Shown: positions 1-11,838 of the stretch, in pieces
Layout of the letters: every line of letters begins with the position of its first letter
Numbering within the stretch: the stretch's first letter is position 1
Assembly: GCF_032362555.1 (NCBI RefSeq)
Contig: NC_083518.1
Span: 3,484,501 to 3,548,500 of the forward strand
DNA from: Amyelois transitella
Taxonomy: Eukaryota > Arthropoda > Insecta > Lepidoptera > Pyralidae
Direction of reading: 5' to 3'
Length of the DNA: 64,000 nt
The notes under the pieces: model-generated
What the model was told of the DNA's origin: nothing
Seen by the model: the letters and a program-made list of their open reading frames with translations, nothing else
The model's database searches: none
Translations under genes and position numbers: made by a program

Positions 1-1965
1 CATTCCTTTTTACCGAACAATACTTCCAAGACTCCCCCACCACACAATTTCATTACATCTCAATATTTTATAAGAAATTTCATAACGGGGCTTAGGATCC
101 CTCATAGGGTAATGCGCAATATAGAAATGTATGCGAGGAAAAAGTGTTTCCCAAAGTGATTTTAAATTTGGTAGAAGCTTACACTAATCAAATTTATATA
201 TTTCGGCAGTTTCGCCTTCACACACTACAGCCTGTTCTGAATAGGTACTCTATTTCTTTCGCCTTCATTAAAATCTACTACGAGAATAAAATATTTCACA
301 ATATAATCGAAAATTATAAACAAAGTACCTATACATATGGATTAAAGTCAAATTTTGGAAAAATAAACTTCTTTGACAATTCGCATTATTCAAATAATAG
401 CAATATGATGCACATTTTTATATATGTACATTTGATTATAAAAAAAAAAACAAAATTTGAGAAACACTGAACTAGAAGGACCATGTATCAGATATGTAGA
501 TTTTTCTAATTCCCTTTTCGGCGTAGCAGTGGTGCCTAAAATGTATTTTATTTTACGTGGCCATAAATCTGCAATATGAAGCCTGCGCTGAGTCCGCGTA
601 TAAATAATTTAGCATTTTCTCCAATATTGCTGTTCGCACTCAAATCCTTGGTTGGCGAGCCTGAAATACTGTCCATTATTTAGTGATTAAATTGGGCTAT
701 AAACCTCTCTGCTTTTCATATACATAAATAACGATAGTTCCAAAGTATGGAGTGGACTACTGCACGTATTGAAGATATTGCATTAATTATAACAGCGCTG
801 CTATAAATAAAGCCTCGTTTACGATCACGCAGGGCTTGGCGCGGGCGCAACGCGGCACAACATTGAATCATACTATTAATGCACTAACTTTGTTTAAGTG
901 TAAGGAATATTTGTTATACTCTTGAGCGAGGTTGGAGCTGCTAGCAATTTAAATACCTTTTTCTTTCATTCTAGAATTTCTTATCTATACTAATAAAGAT
1001 GAAAAGATATTTGGAACCTCTAAAACGGTACGTACCCGTTTTCAGATTTAACTTCACATTTGTTTAACATCATCAGATATACAAGGAAGTGTGGAGGGAA
1101 AGGTCGGAGTGGGAACGTACGAACGAACGTATCTTGATCAAATGAAGGACGTCCTGGTAAAGGGTTAGGTCAAAAGTACCCGAAACCGCCGAGCTTGCAT
1201 GAAGAGAGTTATGAATGTGGATGAAGCGAAGGAACTATGCAGAGATCGTGGCAAGTGGAAAGAGGTAGTCGCTGCCTACCCCTCCGGGAAAGAGGCGTGA
1301 TTTTATGTAAGTATGTATATTGTTTAACATCACAGCTTATTTACATTTAAAAGTCAAACATCATTACAGGATTTCGTTCCAATATGTGTCTGATTTAGCC
1401 AAAATAAATTGAAATCTTTTTACGAAACGTTAAATCATTTTTGGCGTTCTCAAAGCTTTCCCGAAATACCTCCAAATTATCAGTAAAAGAGCCCTTTAAA
1501 TTAAAGACACATCTAAAGCTCACATACAGGCGGATTGAAAATAATCCAAGTAGAAAATTAATCCTTGATTACGTCCCACTCCTCCAAGATTTGAGGGATG
1601 ACGGGGAATAAAGTTCACTAGAAGTGACTTATGAAAAAATATATAAAATTGCAAATTTTTTCATCTCGTCTGGCCCCGGGTCTTGGGGTCTACTTTCGTC
1701 ATTTTTAAATAAATAAATATACATTTATAACTCTCTTCATGCAAGCTCGGCTGATGTGGTGTACTCTTAACCTGTTCTTTCCTAAAATGGGAAAAAATAA
1801 ACAAATTGAAGTATCACTAAAGTAAATTCGAGATAAGTATGCTATGAGTAAATTAACACAAAATTTTCTGACAATTACTAACTTATAAACATTCAATATC
1901 CAAGAAGAACAAACAAAACCGACGCCATATCGGCACTTGGTACAGTTACATGTTACAATGTATAT
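1..1965. other. Intergenic, repeat fragments only
   Basis: AT-rich DNA with no supportable gene. Open frames here (for example 144-470) have low-complexity, AT-driven composition and resemble no family. It holds two fragments of the family C interspersed repeat (about 1130-1310 and 1725-1790) and the approach to a SINE on the minus strand. Confidence 0.6.
1130..1310 (-). repeat. Family C interspersed repeat
   Basis: This segment matches, in reverse orientation, the copy at 37460-37690. The shared core is the CCCCTCCGGGAAAGAGG-type motif with an adjoining ATGAATGTGGATGAAGC block. Shorter pieces recur near 1725, 14108, 19893, 30745, 35302, 36262, 43740 and 50815. No coding capacity or terminal repeats are visible, so the class (SINE-like or LINE 3' end) is undetermined. 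Confidence 0.6.
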
Positions 1966-2216
1966 AATAAATAAATAATAAATATATACGGGACAAATTA
2001 CACTGATTGAGTTAGCCTCAAATTAAGTTCGAGACTTGTGTTACGAGATACTTACTCAACGATACTATATTTTATAATAAATACTTATATAGATAAACAT
2101 CCAAGACCCAGATCAATCAGAAAAAGTTCTTTTCTCATCATGCCCTGGCCGGGATTCGAACCCAGGACCTCCGATGTCATAGACAAGCGTACTACCGCTG
2201 CGCCACAGAGGCCGTC
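1966..2216 (-). repeat. tRNA-derived SINE, copy A
   Basis: Near full-length copy on the minus strand. Read from 2216 downwards it has a tRNA-like head with an A box (TGGCGCAGCGG) and a B box (GGGTTCGAATCCCGG), then a unique body and an AT-rich tail ending in TATTTATT-type repeats. Copy B at 22906-23167 is collinear along its whole length. The head looks like a decayed tRNA, but the body continues past it, so this is a SINE and not a tRNA gene. Open frames inside it (2038-2301 and 2085-2276) are by-products. Confidence 0.85.
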
Positions 2217-2483
2217 GTATGAAATCATAAAACTTACGTTTAAACCAATTGATTTTAAGTACATTATTCTATGCATATCTAGTAGACGTATATCTAGATA
2301 GGCTTACAACTTCAGGCGAATTGGGAGAGAGTCTCACCCTCACCTGAGTATTCTGTATTCTAAGATAAACGACGTGTGTTCTGTTTGCTTAAAAGTGTTT
2401 CATGAGCCGAAAATTATTTTCAAATCCACGTCAGTACCCAAGATAATTATTTACAATTAAATTTCGTGGATTCGCGGATTAAC

Positions 2484-2546
2484 AATCTACATGTAGTTCT
2501 GAATAAATACACAAATAAGAATTTAATTCAGAACTATGTGTAGATT
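2484..2546. repeat. Imperfect 21-bp inverted repeat
   Basis: The 21-base arms at 2484-2504 and 2526-2546 are reverse complements except at two central positions, with a 21-base AT-rich spacer. It could be a small foldback or a MITE remnant. No target duplication is evident. Confidence 0.6.
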
Positions 2547-5500
2547 CACATTAAGGATCTTTTTCTATATTAATAGCTTTCTCCTACGTAGATAAACTGC
2601 ACATAGGTATTGTGAAAGTGTCATTGTTTATGAATACCAAAGGATCGAAATCATGAATGAAATCAAGTGAATATGTTTATTTCTTGAATAATCGTGGAGA
2701 CGATCAATCCACTCATTTTTAATTTTACCTTACAAACCTACAAAAACCAAAATATCAAGAAATAACGTCAGTTATTTCTTCATATGTAAATGATACGGAA
2801 GGAAATATGAAAAAAATAATTCTACATAAAAAAAATGGATTCAGCTCATTCGATTATGTAAGCAATTAAATAAACTTCTCAAAACTTGCACAGAGTTGGC
2901 AGTAAGTAATTTTATTTGAAAGTAATCCAGGCTTGAAATCCGGCGACCGATGGCGTCTGAAGTCCACATGGAGAAGTTCCCAACTTTACTTCGTGAAAGA
3001 AATTTAAGATGTCTGTCTTTTCGAATAGAAAATCAAAAGTTATGAGCGTATTTCATATAGACGCTTTATTTCTTTGAAGAATTTTTATATTTATATAAGT
3101 AGATATTTATTAACAGGAAATTGGGATTTCTGTGTTTAAGATTACGTTTATAATGAATAAATAATTGAATGTTGAGTTTTCTTACTAATTTTATCAATGT
3201 TGATGATACTGAAAGCCAAGATGATCATCGGTTAGTATAGAAATAGATAACATTTTATAGACAGTAGAATCTTTAAGTAAGTGTCTTATGCCACAAGTCT
3301 TTTTTAACTTTTCTGTCTAGAGTTATTTTAACTCGGATTCTGAGCACTGAAGAAGCTTCACACGGTAGAGGCTTCGACGCGGGAAACGCAACGATGAGGA
3401 ACAAATCAATTTAATTATAGGAGACTTTTCTATAATAGTCCTCTATTCCTATGAGAGCGGAAAAAATAACTCTTACTGACATAAAATAAAAAAAAATAAT
3501 ATTTCCAGTTGAAACAATTAACACTTTTTAATCTAAACCCTGCATTCCCGTGAGGGCTCAATATCAATAGTGTCGTCTCCAATTTATATTTCGATTCGGT
3601 TGGTCGGGGCATGCCACAGACCTTATAGAAAAATAGACTCACATCGTATTACAATAATTTCACGTCACACGTAAAAAAATACATCCTTTTCAACTTCGAC
3701 GCAGATACTTATGTGATCCTTTAGAAAGATGTTCTCATTATTAAATTGTGTTTAAAGAATTGAATCAATTTATTTTTAAATCTCAAATAATGGAAGTGTA
3801 ATTGCCTAAAACAAAGTAATAAATTTTGCAGTTTTTTTATATTTAGGACCGGGCGAATAATATATTAACACCCTATTGATCAAGGACCGCATCTATTGTC
3901 TATTTAGTTATATGTCTTCAAGTCCGCCCATCCTAAAAGATCAATTTCGCGCTCCGCCAGCCTTAATGCAAACTTGAGGGCAGGGTAATGTTAACAAATG
4001 TCTATATTGAAATAGAAAGACCCTGGGGCGTGCTTTCTACAGGCTTTGGCTGCTACAATATAAAAAAGTATTGATTTAAATATCTCATATGTTTAATGTT
4101 GTGTCAGTAAGTCATCTAGGGATGCAGTCACTAATAATTTATAATTATGCCGATACTCTAGGCAAATAATACTATTAGTGAATGTCACAAGACAGTTAGT
4201 TGACATAAGAAAAAATTCAAATCCTAAAAAATAGTATCTACTTAATTTTAAGGCCAAGGTACAAGCCCTATTAATATCATTACAATATCTACAAATTTCT
4301 TTTTTTTATTATTCGTTAAGTTATTAGTCCGGGATATAAAGAAAATCAACACTATAAAATCTAATTTGAAATTGCTCTTGCATAAATCGCAAATTTTAAA
4401 CTCGTAACTTCGAACCGCGGGTCGAGATGGTGGCAGTGTTTGCGAAGATACCAGAGTTTTAACATGCTTCCGTATGTTTCTGAAAACTTTGATGAAAACC
4501 GCGGGAGCGATCGAAAATGTGGAGGCTTGAATTTTATTGAATATGCTGAGGCTACACAAGCGCTATTCGGAAATCGTCTTGCATGTTGTAAGATGTCTTG
4601 TCCAACTTCTAACTTTTGTGCAGAAATATTTTGTGTAAAATCCTCCTTTAGATTCTCATTTACGGGAATAACTGAAGATAAAAGTAAATTATTTATAACT
4701 TAGTTTAGAAAATACAGGAGCTGATGTTTGCGGACGATGCGGCACATTTTCGATTATCTTACGAAATCACGCAAGGTAGTTTTTTCCGGAATTATATCAC
4801 TTGCGAAGTGAAGAACACTCTTATGTTCATAATTTAATAAAGTATTAAAAAGTATATTATTAACTATGATTCGATTAAATATAGTAGTACTACTAGATAT
4901 TACAAACACTATATTATGTTTATTGTACGTTTATGTAACTATACAACTGAACGTGGCCTTACAGTTTTTTTGAGTTTGTTGGCTCTGTCTACCCCGTAAA
5001 TGATAAATACGTGATGATATATATGTAACGATGCGTTCTTTTCGTAAGGGAAATAGCAATACAAAATAACGTCATAAAAATAAGCGCGAAACAAAACAAT
5101 TTCTTATCTACCACCGACAAGTTTCCTCACCCAAGACATTGTCTTACGCAGCAAAAATCTTCGTATTCTGTATTTGTACTCTCGCTCGTGAGATGGATTC
5201 CGATTGATGTTATCGGAGCGTGTTTGTGTTCGCAAAAAGTTGGAGCCAACATATCGTAATGATGTGCTCTTAATATTAATGTCCTCACGACGAGATCTTG
5301 TCTTTTATCTGATAGGATAGGTAGTAATGACAGGTGTTATTAAAAAAGTTGTAATATGACAACATACCAATACTGAATACACTGACTAATGATACATACA
5401 TTAATACATACAAAGTATATACATATTTCCCTGAGAAGTAGGAAGAAGCTACAACTTCTTACATTTCATGAATCCGAAATATTTTTATGATCTTTACGCG

Positions 5501-7094
5501 ATGGATTGCATACTCGTTCATTATACCTACGTTGTGACAATGATTTACTTAAAACTGAAATAATATGTTTCTGAAACAAAATATATAAATATAAAGCCAT
5601 TTATTTTGTATTTGTGCTACCACGATTTTCATTAGTCTTGTAATTGTATTAGTTACATAAGGTATGCCAATATTTTTACAACAAATTATGCTTATATTTG
5701 TTTGAGAATATGTTTTTTTCTTTCATTAATGTAATGTCAAATCTTGTCGAATAATAAGTCCTCTTTACCGTACGCCTCCATTAAAGTTCCACATATTTAT
5801 GAATTATAATTCGATAAATACAAAATACTATCGAATTTCATGTTTCTCGCTATAGGTTGTATGTAAGTTAAGCTACTTCTCAAAGATATCTAAAAAAAAC
5901 TCATCAAAACATAAAAAAGCCATCTATGACACAATTATATATATAAAAAAAATCTTTCCGTTAAAATACGTATGAGGAGACGAGAGACTTGCATCATTTA
6001 CATAAAATACGTTAGTTTTCGTTTTCTCAGCCCAAAATCAATTGCAACCAATTTGCCAGCAGGTGCGAGTCCGAGCCATTTGTTTGCGTACAAGTTCACC
6101 TTGTAACCCTGAACTCTAATTGGGTTCCATTCCATTAGGGAGAGGTCCGAATGGGACCCCTTAATTGCACCGACCGTAGGGACTATGTTTGTAAATTACA
6201 GGTTTGAAAGACCGCTTACGGTCTATGCAACGCATTTATGAAGTACATAATGATTTGACGATATATGAGTTTAAGGAATTTATTGGTTTACAACTATAGT
6301 ATATTTCTTTTGGGTACCTAAAAAAAAGTCCGAAATAAAAAAATTATAATAGCAAATTTTTTTTATTTTATTTTTATTCCGCTCATTAATATTTATTATA
6401 TTTTTTTATAAATGTATTTTGCAATAAAGAGACTTAATCACAATTGTTTACTAATATATTAGTGCCTAAAGAAATTGACTATACAATATCCATTGATTAT
6501 TTTATGACAATGTAAACGATTCACTGATTCTGATTAAATTACGTAATTGTAGATAAGCAGTATGTTTGGCAAATTATTAAAAAAATATTGCAGTCTGTCC
6601 GTATGGGCGATGTACGGACGAATAAAAATGGTTTAGGTTATAGTATAAATATTAACTTCAGTTTGAGCCACTAATTGGGTTGTTTATGCTTCTTTACATG
6701 TATTTTTTAAAAGAAATTTACTATTCGATGTTTGACTATGGGAAATCCTACTTCCAAACTTAAAATAACCAATCTTACTGAACAACATAATTTTCTTTTT
6801 GAATTGTAATAAGTCAATGCAGATAACAATTGACAAAACATGACAAGATACCTACAAACATGTGGCAGATCACGTACTTTTACTACACTTCAGATATTGA
6901 TATTGTATTGATTTGATATTGTTCAAGTGTAATGACATAATTCAAGAACAAATCCTGATACAATCTTCGATAAGTAGGTCTTTGGGGCTTTACCCTTGCG
7001 TCTTGTGATTCTGATCTTGACCCTAGCAGGACAAAAATAATCCCTTTTTAATTTGTCATAAGAAAATGTTACCCGTATTTAATCATCATAACAC

Positions 7095-7200
7095 ATAGGT
7101 ATACAGACAACACCAGTTGCCTGAATGAGCAGTTTTCCACGCGGTGTTTTTCTTTACCGTAAGAGCATCAGTTAGCAATCCATTAAATGCACATATCTCT
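7095..7200 (-). repeat. Family D interspersed repeat, fragment
   Basis: Shares the TTGCCTGAATG and CCGTAAGAGCATCAGTTA blocks with the end of the minus-strand family D copy at 59036-59300. Only the terminal part is present. Confidence 0.55.
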
Positions 7201-7981
7201 AAAAAACATGACATCAATATTGAATCCGTGTCTACCTTTGCATCAAGATTCGGATACCTTAACAGTTCGACCAAAACTATACTTAATATTATTTACATAT
7301 CGATAAATCAGAAACAATTCAAAATAGTCACGAAACCAATGAAGCCGTCTTAGCCGGCACGTAGCGTTCTCCCAACGGCGTCCACGGCCTAAGCGGCTTA
7401 ACCCCATTAATTAGGGGCCACCGGTGACCCTAAATATGCAAACCGCATCCACCACATTTCAATAAGCTGGTCAGGTTGCAAATCAATGTTTGTTTTTGAA
7501 GATATTTTAGGTAAATACTCTCTTATATTATCCTGTTTTGAGTTGCGCCCTCCGCAGCAATATTTGAAACCCGGAATTTACGCATGCGACTTATAATAAA
7601 CAACTATGTACTATGGGTTTTTCTCTGCACTAGATTGATCAGCCAATAGCCCTGATCAACATCTCAGTCAATAAATTGCCCGCCAAGCATCTTTTAGTGA
7701 AGATATGTAAATAGTGCTTCGAGCCCCTAAACATTGTACAAATATTATAACACAATAAATACTTTAGCTAAAATAGTGCACAAAACGAAACGAAATGTAA
7801 AAATATAATTGTAAAATGTAATAAATAAGGTAATTGTTAAATGTAATAAATAACTCACGTAGCTCTATTTAAGATCACGAGGCCGGTCACCCACACTCAG
7901 AAAAAGGGCTAAATCCCTATTCAGTTCTATGAAATGATGGTGGCTACATGAAACCGGAGTCGGTGGAGAAAGATTGTGAGC

Positions 7982-8036
7982 TAATGAGTTTCAGTGACCA
8001 CAATCCACTGAGGATTGTGGTCACTGAAACTCATTA
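7982..8036. repeat. Perfect 25-bp hairpin upstream of gene 1
   Basis: Positions 7982-8006 and 8012-8036 are exact reverse complements, separated by a 5-base loop (ACTGA). The arm contains GTTTCAGTGACCACAATCC. It lies about 390 bases before the start codon of the first b561 gene. It might be a recent foldback duplication or a structured RNA or DNA element. Function unknown. Confidence 0.85.
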
Positions 8037-8424
8037 TGGGTGAGCGACTAGACATTAAGTTTAATGAGTAAAAAAATAATAATTATAAATCGTTGTAGGT
8101 TACAGTATCAATTTTTGATACACACCTTTATATTATTTTCCAACCGAAATATATCTTAAGCTGCACGAACACTACTTAGAAGGCAAACACAAAAAACATG
8201 ATCTTACTTCTAAAACAAGTAACAAACAAACATAGACGCTTCATCGGTAGTATTCCGGTCAGTACCTACGAAGTCTTATTGCAATTGATTAGACGGACAA
8301 CACCCACTTTTATCAGATTCACTAAGAACATAAATCATCTTGACACACGAAAAACACACATTTTATTTTCACTGACATTGAAGAGAAGAGATCATATTCT
8401 TTATTTTTTTACTTTTTCACAAAA

Positions 8425-9949
8425 ATGGCTGACCTTTATAAAACTAAATCCACAACTATATTAGTACCTGAAGATGTAAATGAGTCGGTTTATAAATTGA
8501 AGATTTTTAATAGTTCTATGAATGTTTTGGTTCATATTTTAATTGGAATTATTGTGGGCGTGACAGTGATATTGGTGTATAGTTTTGGATCACCCCCCAG
8601 TTGGGGAATGCTTCATATGCTGCTATGTGTTATTGGAGTAAGTTTATTAAGTTATTGCCATGCTTAAAGTATTCAGTTTTCAAAAGTACTATCAACTACT
8701 TTATAACAAAAGCAGTTTGAATTTCCGAGCCTTAAAAACTGCTGCACATAAGTTCTGCATGATTAATGTTGTACAGAATTACTATTTTTAAATGACATCA
8801 AATATCTTTTATATTTTGTGATCTTCAATTTTGTTTTTATGTGTATTTGATGACCTAGTTGTTAATTTGAAGCTTCAAAAATCAAATTATCAAAAAGGTA
8901 TACGAAACCAGACATCTATCAATGGTTTGATTTCTGTGGAATTAAATAAAATTAACTCTAACTTTACTGATTTTTGTCAAGATTTTGACTATTCTTTAAT
9001 TCAGGTTAATAAAAGCAAGTTCCAAGTAATTAAATATTCAAGAAGTAAAAAAATACGATTATTCTTTGCAATCAAATTATTTTTAAAGGGCGTGTAGTTA
9101 AATCTATAATAATCATTTAAACAACAACCTATTTAACTTCCAGTACCAACTCCTGATGGCGGAAGGAATACTGAGCCTGTCTCCTGACAACGGGTGGTCC
9201 TCATTCATGAAACTAAGGGACAAGAAACGAGCCCATTGGATATTGCAAATTGTTGGCTCTGTTCTAGCCATTATTGGGACTGTTATGGAGATCATGCAGA
9301 AGAACGTGCATTTTGACTCTTTACATGGGAAATATGGTAAGTTTAATCTCATATTTTATCATTTATCTGAAGAAAAGGGCGACTGACATATTAATTTGGC
9401 AAAGAAAGTATTTTGATAATACATAATTTTAGATAATTTATAATACTTAAATGAAGCTAGAATAACACATCTCTTTGACAATATACTCCATAAGTAAACA
9501 AACAGATATTGATAACGATATTTAAAAATACTGCAGAATGTGATAAGTGTAACAACGCATTAATGCATCATTATCATTTAATTCGCGAAGATGACAAGAC
9601 AATTATAATAATAAATTATAAAAATTTTAATTGGTCTTTTTCAGGACTGGTGGCAATGGTGTTCACAATTCTATCATTGATCAACGGCCTAACGTCATTA
9701 TATGCGTATGAGTGTCGAAAAATTATACCCCCGATAGTTTCCAAAGTTAGCCATAGTTTGTTTGGATGCTTTGCATTTGTCACCTCGTCTATATCTTTAT
9801 GTTATGGGTTTGATATGCAATGGTTCAGGGAATGGTTAATTATTGAAGAATTAGGAACAGTCATAATAGTATTTACTGCTTTATTTACTTTCATTGTTAT
9901 TATTAATCCATTTGCAGTTTTATACACTAAATATGTAAGTAAAAGATGA
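8425..9949 (+). CDS. Cytochrome b561 / CYB561D2-like transmembrane reductase, gene 1
   Basis: Exons 8425-8637, 9144-9336 and 9645-9949 join to 236 aa. Introns are GTAAGT/CAG (phase 0) and GTAAGT/CAG (phase 1), at the same two sites as in the other copies. Six hydrophobic helices are visible. Helices 2-5 carry the four candidate heme ligands His64 (LHMLLCVIG), His102 (RAHWILQ), His132 (LHGKYG) and His172 (VSHSLFG); the 38-residue gap between the first two is constant in the array. The family moves electrons across a membrane from cytosolic ascorbate to an acceptor such as ferric iron or monodehydroascorbate; that function is inferred here. The ATG at 8425 aligns with the starts of genes 2-5. 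Gene 1 is the most divergent of copies 1-5 and lacks the TATA-ATG arrangement seen in genes 2-4. It keeps the HG motif after the third His with a following Gly, as in vertebrate CYB561D2. Confidence 0.9.
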
Positions 9950-9995
9950 TTTGAAAACTTGTTTTACTTTGTTTTATTATACAAACAAACTTTAT

Positions 9996-10001
9996 AATAA
10001 A
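9996..10001 (+). terminator. Poly(A) signal of gene 1
   Basis: AATAAA lies 47 bases after the stop codon of gene 1, a normal distance for an insect mRNA 3' end. Confidence 0.55.
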
Positions 10002-10263
10002 AAGGAGAAAATGTTGACTAAAGCTTAGGAAAATATATAAGAATGAGATAGGTGACAAACTTTTGGAGTTACATTGTTTTTTTTTTTAATTTTAATCTGA
10101 AACAATATTTAGTTCTCGATGTTTAATAATTACTAATTATAAAAAGATAAATTAAAAAATATGATAATTGAACTAAGTTAAGCAGCTAAACTTAGTTCAA
10201 ATATTATTTAAAGGAATAAACACCGTGTAAAAATAAAAATACTTAACTGAAAATCCAAAGAAA

Positions 10264-10424
10264 CGTACGTGCTCTTGACAGTAGCAATCATTAAATCGCA
10301 AGTAACTTTGAAATACATAATACATAAATATTAATAAAGTGCACGCAGCGATATGATTACATCTATTGAAAATTCTCAGATTACAATCAGACTTCTATGT
10401 ATTAGGAAGAAAGATATATATAAG
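10264..10424 (+). promoter_or_regulatory. Upstream region of gene 2, shared with gene 3
   Basis: Blocks here recur in the same order before gene 3 (13069-13230): CGTACGTG followed by ACAGTAGCAATCAT, then AATAAAG(T/C)GCACGC, then GAAAATT(C/G)TCAGATTAC. A TATA box (TATATATAAG, 10415-10424) sits about 90 bases before the ATG. The conserved GCACGC is the reverse complement of a GCGTG core that bHLH-PAS factors can bind; this is only a suggestion. Confidence 0.6.
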
Positions 10425-10505
10425 GGCATATCTTGGAATACTACCACTTTTCCAAACTTTCCTAACGCAAGTGCACTGTTTGTTAGTTCATAATTTTGTC
10501 AAAAT

Positions 10506-11838
10506 ATGGCACTGACTACTAATCACAAAGATGACTTTGATGCGGAAAAAATTAAGAATTCAAAGGAAATGCTAGTTCCAGCCGAAGATTCTGATGTGAA
10601 ACTGAAGACTTTCAATAATTCTTTGAATATCTTGTCTCACATCCTCATTGGTTGTACGGTAGCAATATCAGTTCTTTATACCTTCAGAGAAGGAACAATG
10701 AGCGCCACAAGAATGCATATTATTTTATGTGTCCTGGGGGTAAGTCGTTCGTAAAAATACTTAACCATCGTGAATTAAAAAAAATTGTTTTTAGTTCTTT
10801 TTAGTCTTCCATTACTTTTGTCTTAATGTTTGTTCAATGAACTATGCGATATTTTTTATCATTAATATGACAAAAAAGGCAAAGAAATCAGTTTCATAAA
10901 TATATCCCATAATAGGTTTGGACTCAGTGATTACAGTACTGATATTAGATGCTGAAAAAGAAAATCATATAATTTTTTATGAAAATTTAGCAAAGCATAT
11001 GGACTTGAAAGTAATTGATTCTAAAATTTAATTTTTATCTTGCTTTTCAGTACCAATTACTAATGGCCGAGTCAATTTTAAGTCTATCACCTCACAACAG
11101 TTGGTCGTCTTCACTAAAACTTGTTCATAAACGTCGTGCCCATTGGATTCTACAAATATTAGGATCAGGATTAGCAATTGCCGGCAGTATCATCATATAT
11201 ATGCACAAAACGGTGCACTGGAATACACTTCATGGACAGTTTGGTAAGTTTTCTACTTTAATGCGAAAATATTTCTTTTTCTTAGTAACAAAGTTGTTTT
11301 CATTATCTCACGATATATATCAATGATGAGGTAGACAGAGCCAACAGTCTTGAAAAGACCAAAAGACCACGTTAACAGCTGTATGACTTATTGATGGAAT
11401 TAAGATTCAAAAAGTGACTGGTTGCTACCCCATCGCTTAATAAAAGTATCTCAAATTGGTCAGCCTTTGCCTTAATTGATTTAGTTTTAAAAATTACATA
11501 TTTTATCATAACAATTTATTATATCTTCAGCTCTTGTCGCCGTGGTCTTCACCTGTGTTTCCTTCATCAACGGCCTATCATCACTCTATGCCTACGAGCT
11601 TCGACGCTTTATACCTGGCATACTCTCCAAAATTACCCATATTCTCTTCGGGACCGTGGCATTTGTTACAGCATCAATAAGTCTCTGTTATGGCTTTGAT
11701 AAGAGATCCTTCAGAAATTGGTCTACATCAGAAATGGCTGATACTTTTATAGCGTTCACCGCTATATTTACATTTGTAATTATAGTGAATCCATTGATCG
11801 TATTTTTTGATAAGACTGTTAAATCATTCAGACGATGA
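10506..11838 (+). CDS. Cytochrome b561 / CYB561D2-like transmembrane reductase, gene 2
   Basis: Exons 10506-10739, 11051-11243 and 11531-11838 give 244 aa. Both introns are GT-AG, phases 0 and 1. Candidate heme ligands are His71 (MHIILCVLG), His109 (RAHWILQ), His139 (LHGQF) and His179 (ITHILFG) in helices 2-5; a further His134 lies five residues before His139, the same spacing as in CYB561D2 proteins. The charged N-terminus (FDAEKIKNSKE) is probably cytosolic, and the protein ends in basic residues (KSFRR). It should be an integral membrane two-heme electron carrier using ascorbate; substrate unknown. Its closest relative is gene 3, with a similar upstream region, so the pair looks recently duplicated. 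Intron 2 carries a degraded family B repeat. The start is the first ATG in frame and sits about 80 bases after a TATA box. Confidence 0.93.
11309..11466 (+). repeat. Family B interspersed repeat in gene 2 intron 2
   Basis: Diverged copy of the family best seen at 17401-17655, with the GTAGACAGAGCCAACAGTC core and the later GACTGGTTGCTACCCCATC block. It ends about 65 bases before the exon 3 acceptor. Confidence 0.7.

Larger units (their letters stand above)
2217..7981. other. Intergenic, no gene seen
   Basis: About 5.8 kb without a supportable gene. It contains an imperfect inverted repeat (2484-2546), a fragment of repeat family B on the minus strand (about 4946-5025) and a family D fragment on the minus strand (about 7095-7200). 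A GC-richer, non-repetitive stretch at about 6035-6200 could be regulatory, but nothing shows this directly. Small open frames here (3430-3642, 4248-4559, 4440-4703) match nothing I recognise. Confidence 0.55.
9950..10505. other. Intergenic between genes 1 and 2
   Basis: Contains the gene 1 polyadenylation signal, a short inverted repeat around TGAACTAAGTT at about 10168-10200, and the gene 2 promoter region. No further gene is visible. Confidence 0.6.

Noticed and set aside
2140-2216. tRNA gene on the minus strand
   Set aside because: The tRNA-like head with A and B boxes is fused to a body and tail shared with 22906-23167, so it is the 5' part of a SINE. The same applies to 22906-22985 and 36361-36445.
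9113-9352. Minus-strand frame opposite gene 1 exon 2
   Set aside because: It is the shadow of a well-supported exon; similarly 22377-22679 opposite gene 5 exon 3 and 13328-13513 opposite gene 3 exon 1.
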